This document shows positions 1 through 9,887 of a stretch of 64,000 bases of DNA, one piece after another. Source of the stretch: a bacterium. GTDB lineage: Bacteria > Electryoneota > RPQS01. Positions within the stretch are counted from its first letter, which is position 1, and every line of letters begins with the position of its first letter. The stretch spans positions 248,001 through 312,000 of the forward strand of contig JADJEH010000009.1 of NCBI GenBank assembly GCA_016702305.1, read 5' to 3'. The notes below the pieces were generated by a model. That model was not told where the DNA came from. It saw only the letters and a list, made by a program, of their open reading frames with translations, and ran no database searches. The position numbers and the translations under genes are program-made.

Positions 1-2
1 AT

Positions 3-1718
3 TGGGAAGATTTGATCGACTATTACTGCTACAAGGCTTCGAGTGGCTACTGCCCGCGCAACATCAGGGTCTTCTATTTCAAAGGCGATGCTCGGGACAA
101 CCGATTGCCGGCATCGGCGATCCAGGCGGCAACGCTGGCCAATGTTCAGGCGGCAATCAATGCCATCAGCTCCAAGGTGAAGGCCTGCAAAGCGGCGGGC
201 AAGTCGCCCAAAGTCGAGGTGATGACCACCAACCACGGCGAAGAGTTTGCCGGCGCAAATCTGCTTGGATCGGATATTCTGTACGCGACGGATTTCACAG
301 CGATGATTCAGACGTTGATTGATTCGGGCGCAGCGGAAATTGAAGTGGAAATGGGGCAGTGTTACGGTGGAGAAATGGTCGAGGACCTTGAAAATGGGCT
401 GGTTAAACGCGGCGCAAAAGTCACGGCGGCATCCGCGGCGCCGAATGATGCGCCTTCGTGGAGCAAGGCGGGTCCCGGCGGGTGGAATCGCTGGCTTAAT
501 CCGCTTGTGTGCGCACGAGTCAACGGCGCGTCGTTGCCTGAAGCGATTCGGCAGGCGAATGTTTCCTACGAAGATATGCTGGTTCGGATGCGTGACTATT
601 TTGTGGCGATGGCGGCCTATTTCGACAGTCTGCGAACGCACGCGGATTCGCTGCGTGCGGACACGATGCGCACCTACGGTGGTTGGGCCGGGGATGGCAT
701 CGGGGGCGAAACGACATGGTATAACTTCTCGTTGCGTAAACGCTGTCAGGGTGACACGATTGCCGTCATGCCCGGCGGCAGGTTGGAGTTTACATTCGAA
801 GGCCCAGCGACGGCTTGCGGCAATTGCGAGATCAAATGTAAGAATACCGCCGGGCAATGGGTGAGCTATCGCAATTGGAACTGGAACGTGCCTGGCTCGA
901 AGGCGCATCAAGCTGGAAACGACGTCCGGACCTTGGATGCCGGTGCCGGTCATACGGGGTTGTATGTCATTCACAGCCGCAGTGACTCGTTTAACGTCGC
1001 CGTAAAAGCAGTCAGTCCCCCGCTTCCGCCATTATTGACCACGGACCCCTCAAATCCGGAGACCTTTGCGGGCTTCTCGGTCGGTTGGACATCGGGTAAT
1101 GCTGATGAGTTCGGGGATATTGTGGCATTTTCCCACATGATTCCCGATGTGGACGACGATGGCTTCAATATGAGCACTTCGCCGCGCTGGCTGGGAAGTG
1201 GGGGCGTGGAGGAGCTTTCGATGATGTTTGACATTCCGGTGCAGAACTATTGGTGGACCAACATGAACCTGTATTTCAATGTGCTGCTCAGTTTTCCGGG
1301 CGGCGTGTTGGATTACGATTGTCCTGAATGTTCGGTGCCGAGCGGTCAGTTTACGCTGAGCGGCGGACAGGAAGAATTTATCATGAACGTTGGCGCGGTT
1401 CTGGGCACGGGACAAAAGGTGCTGACGTTACGCTCGGCGAGTCCGATTCTGTTGGATTGCTGGGGTTTGGAATCCGCACATTCGACGGGAATTCCGCCGG
1501 CCGTCACGGATTTGACGGTCTTGCGGGTTGGCAACGACGTCCGGCTGTTCTGGAACGATGTGCCGGTAGCGCTGAGTTACCTTGTGCAGAGTGCGCCGGG
1601 CGTGAACGGACCGTGGAGCGATCTGGGGATGGTGAATATGCCGGGCTTCGTACACGCGAATCAAGTGAATCAGGTCACGACTCAGGTGTATTACCAAGTG
1701 ATTGCTGTTGGTCCGTAG
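3..1718 (+). CDS. Secreted protein with caspase-like (clan CD) His/Cys pair, 5' end missing
   Basis: The frame is open to the window edge, so the N-terminus lies upstream; about 571 residues are visible. An NHG motif is followed about 42 residues later by a GQCYGG motif, each after a hydrophobic/acidic strand. This H-G ... (A/Q)-C layout is that of clan CD cysteine peptidases (caspases, legumain, gingipains), with His near residue 75 and Cys near 117 of the visible part. The middle is Trp- and Cys-rich with a CGNC pair. The last about 80 residues (from PPAVTDLTV) resemble a fibronectin type III module. There is no T9SS tail; the protein stops at IAVGP. Peptidase activity is inference; a non-catalytic relative is possible. 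A good terminator follows directly. Confidence 0.55.
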   Translation, partial: WEDLIDYYCYKASSGYCPRNIRVFYFKGDARDNRLPASAIQAATLANVQAAINAISSKVKACKAAGKSPKVEVMTTNHGEEFAGANLLGSDILYATDFTAMIQTLIDSGAAEIEVEMGQCYGGEMVEDLENGLVKRGAKVTAASAAPNDAPSWSKAGPGGWNRWLNPLVCARVNGASLPEAIRQANVSYEDMLVRMRDYFVAMAAYFDSLRTHADSLRADTMRTYGGWAGDGIGGETTWYNFSLRKRCQGDTIAVMPGGRLEFTFEGPATACGNCEIKCKNTAGQWVSYRNWNWNVPGSKAHQAGNDVRTLDAGAGHTGLYVIHSRSDSFNVAVKAVSPPLPPLLTTDPSNPETFAGFSVGWTSGNADEFGDIVAFSHMIPDVDDDGFNMSTSPRWLGSGGVEELSMMFDIPVQNYWWTNMNLYFNVLLSFPGGVLDYDCPECSVPSGQFTLSGGQEEFIMNVGAVLGTGQKVLTLRSASPILLDCWGLESAHSTGIPPAVTDLTVLRVGNDVRLFWNDVPVALSYLVQSAPGVNGPWSDLGMVNMPGFVHANQVNQVTTQVYYQVIAVGP

Positions 1719-1738
1719 CAAAGGGCGAAGACCCCTTA

Positions 1739-1778
1739 GGGCGGGCGAATCCGTGAGGGTTTGCCCGCCTTTGTTTTT
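1739..1778 (+). terminator. Rho-independent terminator
   Basis: Perfect 7-bp stem ggcgggc (1740-1746) / gcccgcc (1763-1769) followed by tttgttttt. It closes the peptidase-like gene ending at 1718. Confidence 0.8.
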
Positions 1779-1863
1779 GTGCGGCAACGTCTGCGCCTCG
1801 CTGGGGGGCAGGATTTTGGATTTAAATAATTATATACAATGGAGTAAGGTGCGGCTTGTTGGG

Positions 1864-1892
1864 TTGACTCTGCGGGGCGATTTTCGTAGTTT
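1864..1892 (+). promoter_or_regulatory. Possible sigma-70-type promoter for the aldehyde dehydrogenase
   Basis: TTGACT (1864-1869), a 17-base spacer, then TAGTTT (1887-1892), about 75 bases before the GTG start. The 248-base gap between 1718 and 1967 otherwise holds the terminator and an AT-rich stretch near 1820-1840. This is a pattern match only. Confidence 0.35.
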
Positions 1893-1966
1893 GTAATGCT
1901 ATAGGTTTATTGGCCATTTGCGGGCGGCGGCGTCGCCTCCCTCAGTCATAGATCAGGAGTAACAAC

Positions 1967-3505
<1,539 letters not shown>

Positions 3506-3530
3506 TTGGCGCTGACGCTGAATCCACTTG

Positions 3531-3564
3531 CCTCTCCGCGGCGCTAAATGGCGCCGCGGAGAGG
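3531..3564 (+). terminator. Long perfect hairpin, probable terminator
   Basis: A 14-bp perfect stem (3531-3544 with 3551-3564) and a six-base loop lies 26 bases after the dehydrogenase stop. No T run follows directly (agagataaatcgttctttt), so termination may be weak or factor-assisted. Confidence 0.55.
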
Positions 3565-3605
3565 AGAGATAAATCGTTCTTTTCAACCTTGACAGTGATA
3601 CTAAT

Positions 3606-4352
3606 ATGGCAGAGACTCTTATGCACGAGAAGTTCCCACGTTATTTCTTAGCCGGGCTACTCATGATCGCATTAAGCCTCGTTGCCGTTGGAGCATTTAC
3701 GGCGCAGGCAATTCGCGACGCAAAGAGGTCTAACGACATTGTTACCGTCACCGGATCGGCGCGCAAGACAGTCACATCTGATTACGCGACATGGGGCGTA
3801 AGTGTCTGGTGTTTGCATCCGACTGAGCCTCCCTACGACTGTGCGAAAAGACGTGGCGGACGTGTAGTCGAGTACCTCAAGAGTCACGGACTGCAAGAGT
3901 CAGAAATCAAACTGGCCGCAATCAAGGTGGATCAGAAGTTCACGCAAGATCGCATGAAGGGGTCAAGCGAGTTCATGGGGTATGGCTGCTCACAGCGAAT
4001 CGAAGTGCAAACTGCCAAAGTTGAGATCCTTGACAAGTTAGTCCTCGATTTTGCGGAGCTGATTCCCGAGCTGATCGAAGTTAACACGGAGACTCCTCAG
4101 TACTTCTACACCAAGCTCGCGGACTTGCGCGTTTCGCTTTTGGGTGAAGCGACGCTTGACGCGAAAGCTCGTGCTGAGATGATTGCCGGGAGCGCGGGCG
4201 GCAAGATTCGCTCGTTGCGAAGCGCGAAGATGGGTGTGTTTCAGATTACCGCGCCCAATTCCCGAGATGTTCGCGACTATGGAACTTATGACACCTCGAC
4301 GCTTGAAAAGGATGTGTCTGCGGTCGTGACCGCGAGCTTCTCAGTCGAGTGA
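3606..4352 (+). CDS. SIMPL-domain (DUF541) exported protein
   Basis: 248 residues: an N-terminal membrane/signal segment (about residues 11-28, FLAGLLMIALSLVAVGA), then a SIMPL/DUF541 domain recognised by IVTVTGSA near the start, the alternating strand/helix middle (ESEIKLAAIKVDQKF) and ARAEMIAGSAGGKI near the end. Relatives are periplasmic or membrane-anchored proteins of unclear biochemical role; bacterial BP26/OmpW-like SIMPL proteins form oligomeric channel-like structures. A second ATG at 3621 (MHEKF) is an equally possible start, since neither has a strong ribosome site. It sits alone between a hairpin and DUF4256. Confidence 0.75.
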   Translation: MAETLMHEKFPRYFLAGLLMIALSLVAVGAFTAQAIRDAKRSNDIVTVTGSARKTVTSDYATWGVSVWCLHPTEPPYDCAKRRGGRVVEYLKSHGLQESEIKLAAIKVDQKFTQDRMKGSSEFMGYGCSQRIEVQTAKVEILDKLVLDFAELIPELIEVNTETPQYFYTKLADLRVSLLGEATLDAKARAEMIAGSAGGKIRSLRSAKMGVFQITAPNSRDVRDYGTYDTSTLEKDVSAVVTASFSVE

Positions 4353-4401
4353 GCAACTTACACCCCGCCAACTCGCTGTTCTGGAAAACCATTCTACTCA
4401 A

Positions 4402-4971
4402 ATGCCCAAACCCAAAGCCTCCACCCTTTCCTCCAAGCAGCGCGACGAACTTTTGAAAGTTCTGGCTGCGCGGTTTGACAAGCACTTGAAGCGACACAGG
4501 GGATTGAAGTGGGCAGACGTGGAAACGAAATTGTTGGAGCACCCGGAAAAGTTGTGGTCGCTTGCCGAGATGGAAAGCAGCGGCGGCGAACCGGATGTGA
4601 TCGGGTTAGATAAGAAGACGGCTGAGTTTGTGTTCGCGGATTGCGCCGCGGAGAGTCCGAAGGGCCGCCGGAGTTTGTGTTACGACCGGGATGCGTTGGA
4701 CAAGCGGAAAGAGAACAAGCCCGCGGGCAATGCGGTCGAAGCGGCGGCGGCGATGGGAATTGAGCTTATGACTGAAGAGCAATACCGCGACCTGCAGAAG
4801 CTCGGCGAGTTTGATTTGAAGACTTCGAGTTGGCTTCTGACACCGCCGGAGATTCGTCGATTGGGCGGGGCGATATTCGGTGACCGCCGGTATGATACGG
4901 TTTTCATCTATCACAACGGCGCGGAGTCGTACTATGCGGCGCGCGGTTTTCGCGGGCTATTGAAGGTATAA
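4402..4971 (+). CDS. DUF4256 family protein
   Basis: 189 residues, cytoplasmic, with no signal or membrane segments. The sequence matches the DUF4256 pattern I know: N-terminal helix ending in RFDKHLKRH, then LWSLAEMESSGGEPDV, SPKGRRSLCYDRDAL and the C-terminal FGDRRYDTVFIYHNGAESYY. The length is typical of the family. No function is known. It lies six bases before the first DinB gene and may be co-transcribed with it. Confidence 0.8.
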   Translation: MPKPKASTLSSKQRDELLKVLAARFDKHLKRHRGLKWADVETKLLEHPEKLWSLAEMESSGGEPDVIGLDKKTAEFVFADCAAESPKGRRSLCYDRDALDKRKENKPAGNAVEAAAAMGIELMTEEQYRDLQKLGEFDLKTSSWLLTPPEIRRLGGAIFGDRRYDTVFIYHNGAESYYAARGFRGLLKV

Positions 4972-4977
4972 GGGAAT

Positions 4978-5442
4978 ATGCTGGATTTCCACACAGCGCT
5001 GATCTCGTTCAACACCTGGGCCAACGGCAAGGTTGTTGAGTCGTTGAGATCGTGTCCGGCTTTGCCGGAGGCGGGCGTGCTGCGGCTTTCACATATTCTG
5101 GAGAACAACTGGTACGTATACGACATCATCTTTGAGCGCGACCTTTCCAAGTGGGATGACGACCGGAATTACACGATCGAAGAGTGTATCGCGGAGATTC
5201 CGAAGATAGAAGCGGCCTATCAGGAGCTGCTGCAGAGCCTGACGGAAGAGCAGTTGGCGCGTACAGTTCGGTTCAAGAATGTCGTTGGCGACATGGTCGA
5301 GCGGCGGATCGGGGATTTGATTTTCCATACGTTTGATCACTGCACCTATCATCGCGGACAAATTGCCATGATTGTGCGCGAGCACGGCGGCGAACCGGCC
5401 AAGACCTGGTACAACCGCTGGATCGCGGAGACGCAGGCGTGA
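4978..5442 (+). CDS. DinB-fold protein, copy 1
   Basis: 154 residues forming a DinB/DUF664-type four-helix bundle. The metal-binding histidines are visible: one in the second helix (LRLSHILEN) and two in FDHCTYHRGQI near residue 120-130. Family members are metal-dependent, often thiol (bacillithiol/mycothiol) transferases or stress proteins; the substrate here is unknown. The stop overlaps the next DinB gene by four bases (GTGA), so the two are translationally coupled. Both end in a shared GGEPAKTWxxRW block, which marks them as a tandem duplication. Confidence 0.85.
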   Translation: MLDFHTALISFNTWANGKVVESLRSCPALPEAGVLRLSHILENNWYVYDIIFERDLSKWDDDRNYTIEECIAEIPKIEAAYQELLQSLTEEQLARTVRFKNVVGDMVERRIGDLIFHTFDHCTYHRGQIAMIVREHGGEPAKTWYNRWIAETQA

Positions 5443-5912
5443 GAGCGTATTTTCAGCGGCTGTATCATTTCGACCATTGGGCGACGGATCAAGTGTTGGC
5501 TTCATTGGAAACGTGCCCCGAGCCTCCTGTCAAAGCGGTTTCGCTGCTGAGTCATTACTTGCAGGAGCAGTGGTTTGCGCTGGACCTGCTTCACGGACGC
5601 GATGCGATGAAATGGCGCGGCGCGACGGAGTTTGCCTTGGCCGACTGCATAGTGCACAGCGCGAAACTGGACAGCGAGTGGCGCGACTATCTGGCCAACA
5701 AGACCGACGGGCATTTTGAGACGAGTTTTGAGTACACAAACTTCGTGGGCAAGCAGACGACGCGTGTCGTGAGCGATTTGCTGACGGACATCGTGGATCA
5801 CGGAACGTATCACCGCGGCCAGATCGCGACACTGGTGCGCGCGGCGGGTGGTGAACCGGCCAAGACGTGGTTCACGCGCTGGGTAAAGGAAACCAATCGC
5901 GGCACGGCGTGA
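5439..5912 (+). CDS. DinB-fold protein, copy 2 (tandem paralogue)
   Basis: 157 residues starting at a GTG that overlaps the stop of copy 1. It has the same architecture: His in SLLSHYLQEQW and the pair in VDHGTYHRGQI, then AGGEPAKTWFTRW. Sequence similarity to copy 1 runs over the full length, so they arose by duplication and probably work together, perhaps as a heterodimer (inference; DinB proteins commonly dimerise). No membrane or signal segments. Confidence 0.85.
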   Translation: MRAYFQRLYHFDHWATDQVLASLETCPEPPVKAVSLLSHYLQEQWFALDLLHGRDAMKWRGATEFALADCIVHSAKLDSEWRDYLANKTDGHFETSFEYTNFVGKQTTRVVSDLLTDIVDHGTYHRGQIATLVRAAGGEPAKTWFTRWVKETNRGTA

Positions 5913-5956
5913 GTCGGTCGGCCGTTGCTTCGAGCACATAACCGGGAGGACAAGTC

Positions 5957-6379
5957 ATGGATATGATGGAATTGCTGCGCGGCGCGCAGAGTATATTGGG
6001 TCAGCATTCGGGCGAAGTGAACGTCGGCAATCTGGCGGGCTCGGTCATGGGCATGCTGTCGAAGGACAATGGCGGCATCGGCGGATTGGTAGACCAATTT
6101 CAGAACAAGGGTTTGGGCGACGTGGCCAAATCGTGGATCAGCACGGGCAATAACCTGCCGGTGTCGGCCGAGCAGTTGACGCAGGTTTTCGGCGAGCAAA
6201 AGCTCGGCGCGATGGCAAATGAAGCCGGCATTGATCTGGCCAAGTTCATGCCATTGCTGACGGCGGCGCTGCCGATGATCGTGGACAAGCTCACGCCGGA
6301 CGGCGAAGTAAACGACAAGAGCAACAGCATGCTGGAACAGGGTATGGGCCTGCTCAGCATGTTCATGAAGCGCAGCTAA
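5957..6379 (+). CDS. YidB/DUF937-like protein
   Basis: 140 residues, small, Gly/Met-rich and helical. It fits the YidB/DUF937 family by the sequence GNNLPVSAEQLTQVFGEQKLGAMANEAGI followed by LPLLTAALPMIVDKLTPDG, split here into short elements. Function is unknown. The ATG at 5957 has a GGGAGGA ribosome site. It lies seven bases before the methyltransferase, suggesting co-transcription. Confidence 0.7.
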   Translation: MDMMELLRGAQSILGQHSGEVNVGNLAGSVMGMLSKDNGGIGGLVDQFQNKGLGDVAKSWISTGNNLPVSAEQLTQVFGEQKLGAMANEAGIDLAKFMPLLTAALPMIVDKLTPDGEVNDKSNSMLEQGMGLLSMFMKRS

Positions 6380-6386
6380 TAGTCTT

Positions 6387-7136
6387 ATGATCAAAGAGTG
6401 GCTGGATTCGCGTTATCAGAAACCGGCGGACGGTGAATACCGGGCTCATTCGCCGATTTTCGGTCCGAAGGGCAATAGTGAGCGCGGCATCGTGGCGCGT
6501 TACATTCGCGCGGAGAATGTGCTGAAGGCGTGCCGCGATCTGGGCATCGGCAAGGGACAATCGCTGATTGACGTGGGCGCATCGGACGGCCACTTTGTGA
6601 GTCTGGCGCGCGAGCACCTGGGCTGTCAGGTGACGGCCACGGATATTTCAGCGGAAGCCTGCAAGCGCGTTGAGGAGATGTTCGGGATTCGCGCGGTGCC
6701 GTGTGACGCCACGGCGCTGCCGTTTTCCGATCAGGAGTTTGACGTGGTCGTATGCATGGAGACGCTCGAACACATCGAGCAGATCCACACTGCGATCGGC
6801 GAGCTGCTGCGCATTGGCAAGCGGGTGGTGATTACGGTGCCGAATGAATCGGTGCGCAAGACGACGCGCACGCATATCGGGATTCACCCGCACAAGCACA
6901 TCTGGAACTTCAAGGCGCAGAGTTTTGATTTTTTGAAGACGATGGGCTATCAGGTTCGCGTCGTGCGGCATACCTCCACGGTTGGCCTGGTCGGCTATAT
7001 GGTATTGGAGAAATTCGGTTTGTTGAATGAGACTACTGTAAAGATGTGTTTAGCGATTGACCGGATGATTCAGAGCATCCCGCCCTCGTGGGGCTGGATG
7101 TTTATCGTAACGAAACCCGGTTCGTCCGCAAAGTAA
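6387..7136 (+). CDS. Class I SAM-dependent methyltransferase
   Basis: 249 residues. Motif I is DVGASDGHFV (about residues 52-61), the acidic end of strand 2 is TATDIS, motif II/III FDVVVCMETLEHIEQ and the following VVITVPNES complete a Methyltransf_11-type fold. The C-terminal part, with IHPHKHIWNF and hydrophobic helices, resembles lipid- or quinone-modifying methyltransferases, but the substrate cannot be read from the sequence. An inverted repeat just downstream (7159-7180, 8-bp stem GCCATAAT/ATTATGGC) overlaps the ribosome-site region of the next gene. Confidence 0.8.
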   Translation: MIKEWLDSRYQKPADGEYRAHSPIFGPKGNSERGIVARYIRAENVLKACRDLGIGKGQSLIDVGASDGHFVSLAREHLGCQVTATDISAEACKRVEEMFGIRAVPCDATALPFSDQEFDVVVCMETLEHIEQIHTAIGELLRIGKRVVITVPNESVRKTTRTHIGIHPHKHIWNFKAQSFDFLKTMGYQVRVVRHTSTVGLVGYMVLEKFGLLNETTVKMCLAIDRMIQSIPPSWGWMFIVTKPGSSAK

Positions 7137-7188
7137 TATTTGGGCGGACGGCGACCGGGCCATAATCAATCTATTATGGCGGATATCT

Positions 7189-8538
7189 ATGCGCTCCTCT
7201 CTGACGAATCTGCTGCTGGGGCTGCTGTGGGTAGGGATTGCGGCCGCGCAGGAGACGGCGGTACCGCTGGACAGTTTGGGAAAGCTCTATGTAATTGATC
7301 AGGGTCTCGAACGCAAGTTAGGGTTATTCGACGACTACCCGGGCTTTGTTGAGGCGCGGCTGTATCAGGCAGCGGATAGCAGCTATGCACTCGAGATCAT
7401 TCAGGAGGTTGAGTCGCAGCAGGTGCGGCGGCGTTTGCCGCGCACGCCGGAGGATGTGCAATCTCTGCGCGTGCGTGTCACACGAGCGGTGCTGCTGCGC
7501 TCGCCGCAAGCGATTTATGATCAGCGCGGCCGCGGGGCTTTTCTCGTGAATAGCGCGTTGCTGGCCGCGGGATTCTACGGCTGGGCGGTGCCGGTGGCCG
7601 CAGATGAACAGGACGGCGCACGCGCGGTCGGCGGCTATTTCTTTCTGACGGCGGCCGGAGTGCTGATCCCGTACTTCACCACGGAGCAGACCGACATTTC
7701 GCGCTCGCAGGCCATGATGGATTTTTATGGCGGGTCACGGGGCATTGCGCACGGAATCGCGCTCTACTACCTGACGGATCCGCAGACAGACAGTGAACGC
7801 GCGCCATACGGCTGGGCGGTTATCGGGAGCGTGACCGAACGACTGGCATTCGGGCAGTGGGCGCGCCACGTCAAAATGACGGAAGGTCACGCCGCGGTGA
7901 TCGGCGTCGGTGGCGATGCGGGCACGGCTTTGAGCGCGATCCTGGCATCCGGTCACGACTTGTGGAACGAGGATTTTCAGTCGGCGGCGGGCGGCCTGGT
8001 GCTGGGCGGATCTATCGCCGGGATTGTCATCGGCGACCAGTTGGCCAAGGCGGGCGACTATTCGCGGGGTGATGCCTATGTGCTGCGCGGTCTCACTTGG
8101 CTTGGCGCAGGCGTGCCGGCGGCGTTGGGGGATGTCGTGGACGCGAGTGGGAAAGACGTGTCGAGCATGGCGACGCTGGGCGGTTTGGCGGCGTTGGGCG
8201 TCGGTCACCGACTGCTGCGCAACATCGAATTTACGAGTTCGCAAGGCCTGACGGTCTTGATGGTCGAGATTGCGGTCGCAACGATGGCCACGGCGGTGGT
8301 GGTCACGAGCGAAGAAGACAATTCGGCTCCGTATTCGGTCGCGGCGGCCTTGGGCGGCACGGCAGGATTCGCGCTGGGATTTTCCAATGCGCAGCGTTCC
8401 AGCCGCGAATTGCCCAGACACTCGCAAGTGGAATTTGATTTTAATCCCATGGCTTGGTGGACGCAGCATGGTTCGAGCGGGGACGCTCGGCACGATCATC
8501 AGATGCGGCAGGCGGTCGGCATAACTTACAGGTTTTAA
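7189..8538 (+). CDS. Exported hypothetical protein
   Basis: 449 residues, not recognised. A clear signal peptide (LLLGLLWVGIAAAQ, cleavage near residue 21) is followed by a soluble stretch and then several Gly/Ala-rich hydrophobic segments (about residues 120-175, 240-285, 320-400). The last residues GITYRF end in Phe, as in outer-membrane barrels. It could be an outer-membrane-associated or integral envelope protein; I assign no function. It is followed two bases later by a DinB gene. Confidence 0.65.
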   Translation: MRSSLTNLLLGLLWVGIAAAQETAVPLDSLGKLYVIDQGLERKLGLFDDYPGFVEARLYQAADSSYALEIIQEVESQQVRRRLPRTPEDVQSLRVRVTRAVLLRSPQAIYDQRGRGAFLVNSALLAAGFYGWAVPVAADEQDGARAVGGYFFLTAAGVLIPYFTTEQTDISRSQAMMDFYGGSRGIAHGIALYYLTDPQTDSERAPYGWAVIGSVTERLAFGQWARHVKMTEGHAAVIGVGGDAGTALSAILASGHDLWNEDFQSAAGGLVLGGSIAGIVIGDQLAKAGDYSRGDAYVLRGLTWLGAGVPAALGDVVDASGKDVSSMATLGGLAALGVGHRLLRNIEFTSSQGLTVLMVEIAVATMATAVVVTSEEDNSAPYSVAAALGGTAGFALGFSNAQRSSRELPRHSQVEFDFNPMAWWTQHGSSGDARHDHQMRQAVGITYRF

Positions 8539-8539
8539 C

Positions 8540-9031
8540 TTGAATGAACTCAGTTCGCATCTTGTGCAGATTCGCAGCGCCTTTGAAGGTCCGGCGTGGC
8601 ACGGACCTGCGCTCCTCGAAGCACTTGACGGGGTAACGCCGCATGTGGCCAAGCGGCGCTGGGTGGATGGTGCGCACACGATATGGGAGATTGCGCTGCA
8701 CACGGTGGCTTGGAAGCGGACGGTGGTGAAGTTTCTGGATGGCGCGGAGAAGATCGTCGTCGAAGAAGACGAGAATTTCCCACGGCCGGAAGCGGGTGAC
8801 GAGGCCGAATGGGGGCACGTGCTGAACGAGCTGAAAATCGCGCAGGCCGAATTTTTGGCAACGGTGTCGCGTTTCGGCAATGCTCGGCTCTATGAAACAC
8901 CCAAGGGCCGCGAGTGGACGTACAATACGTGGATATTCGGCGTGGTGCACCACGACCTATATCACGCAGGACAAATAATGCTGCTGCGCAAAGCGGCGGA
9001 AGCGGAAATACAGGGGAGCCGCGTAAAATGA
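8540..9031 (+). CDS. DinB-fold protein, copy 3
   Basis: 163 residues. A TTG at 8540 right after the upstream stop is the only reasonable start, because the frame holds no early ATG. It shows the DinB metal site: His in IALHTVAWKR and two in VHHDLYHAGQI. It ends in an ATGA overlap with copy 4 and shares with it the LHxxxWKR and HDxYHxGQI blocks, so it is a second tandem pair, more distant from the pair at 4978-5912. Likely role is metal-dependent transferase or stress protein; substrate unknown. Confidence 0.82.
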   Translation: MNELSSHLVQIRSAFEGPAWHGPALLEALDGVTPHVAKRRWVDGAHTIWEIALHTVAWKRTVVKFLDGAEKIVVEEDENFPRPEAGDEAEWGHVLNELKIAQAEFLATVSRFGNARLYETPKGREWTYNTWIFGVVHHDLYHAGQIMLLRKAAEAEIQGSRVK

Positions 9032-9516
9032 GCACAGCCAATACACAAGTTCAGCGCGTGATTGCGGAAATGAAGTTCGCCTTCGAGGGTGACGAAACCG
9101 GCGAGAATCGCTTTCAGCCGGCGATCTGGCCACTGCTGGCCAACGTTGATGTGAAGCGCGCTATGCATCGGCCCATTCCGGAGGGGCATAACATCTGGGA
9201 GTTGGTTCTGCACCTGATCACTTGGAAGCGCTATATCACGGTGCGATTTCAGGATGAGCAGATGACGGTAACGCCGGACATGGACTGGCCGCCGCTGCCG
9301 ACGCCGACGGAGACGGCTTGGCAGGCTACCAAGGACGAACTGTTGCGGGCGCACCATGAGATGATTGCGGCCGCGGAGCCGCTGACCGACGACATGCTGG
9401 ATGCTCCAGCCGCGAATGGAAAAGTCGCACGTTACGGGATATTTCATGGAATTATTCAGCACGATCAGTACCACGGGGGTCAGATCGCGCTGTTGAAGAA
9501 GGCGAAGCTGAGGTAA
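9028..9516 (+). CDS. DinB-fold protein, copy 4
   Basis: 162 residues. I place the start at ATG 9028, with an AGGGGAG ribosome site (9012-9018) and ATGA overlap with copy 3, although the frame is open further upstream. Metal-binding histidines are in LVLHLITWKR and IIQHDQYHGGQI. Paralogue of the upstream gene. No signal or membrane segments. Confidence 0.83.
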   Translation: MSTANTQVQRVIAEMKFAFEGDETGENRFQPAIWPLLANVDVKRAMHRPIPEGHNIWELVLHLITWKRYITVRFQDEQMTVTPDMDWPPLPTPTETAWQATKDELLRAHHEMIAAAEPLTDDMLDAPAANGKVARYGIFHGIIQHDQYHGGQIALLKKAKLR

Positions 9517-9533
9517 CGAGCCACCTCGTTCAG

Positions 9534-9550
9534 TCCCCCGCCGTGGGGGA
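9534..9550 (+). promoter_or_regulatory. TCCCCC/GGGGGA inverted repeat before the HTH gene
   Basis: A six-base-pair inverted repeat 14 bases before the HTH start. A related CCCCCCG ... GCGGGGA arrangement lies between the HTH and PIN genes (9846-9879). It could be an operator for the HTH protein or merely an mRNA hairpin. Confidence 0.3.
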
Positions 9551-9564
9551 AGTTTGAGACAACC

Positions 9565-9846
9565 ATGCCGAATGAAGAGTATTTGACGACGGCGGAAGCG
9601 GCGACGCTCTTGAAAGTCAGCCGGGGAACAGTCTGTTTGCTGGCCCGCGAGGGCAGTTTGCCGGCCGTGCGGGTGGGCAAGCAGTGGCGAATTCCACATG
9701 AGGCGCCCGAACTGTGGCTGTACCGGCAGAAACAAGCTGGGCTGCGGGCGCGTTCAAGGAGCAAGGATGCGAAAGGCGCGCGGGCCAAGCGGTCGGGATT
9801 TGAAGATTTGCTGAAGGTGGCCGGGGCGATTGGATACAAAGGGTGA
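9565..9846 (+). CDS. Excisionase-family (HTH_17/MerR-like) DNA-binding protein
   Basis: 93 residues. Residues 5-55 form the winged HTH_17 pattern: YLTTAEAATLLKVSRGTV is the helix-turn-helix, RVGKQWRIP the wing. The C-terminal 40 residues are Arg/Lys-rich (RARSRSKDAKGARAKR) and end in a short helix. Such small proteins act as excisionases, plasmid regulators or antitoxins. No integrase is nearby, and the next gene is PIN-like 41 bases on, so an antitoxin or autoregulator role fits better than excisionase (inference). Confidence 0.75.
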   Translation: MPNEEYLTTAEAATLLKVSRGTVCLLAREGSLPAVRVGKQWRIPHEAPELWLYRQKQAGLRARSRSKDAKGARAKRSGFEDLLKVAGAIGYKG

Positions 9847-9887
9847 CCCCCCGTTGACCTCTTGCGTTTTGCGGGGAGATCCAGAAC

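Noticed and set aside
9565..9846. Phage excisionase implying an integrated element
   Set aside because: No integrase, attachment repeats or phage genes lie nearby; the HTH_17 fold is also used by antitoxins and regulators.
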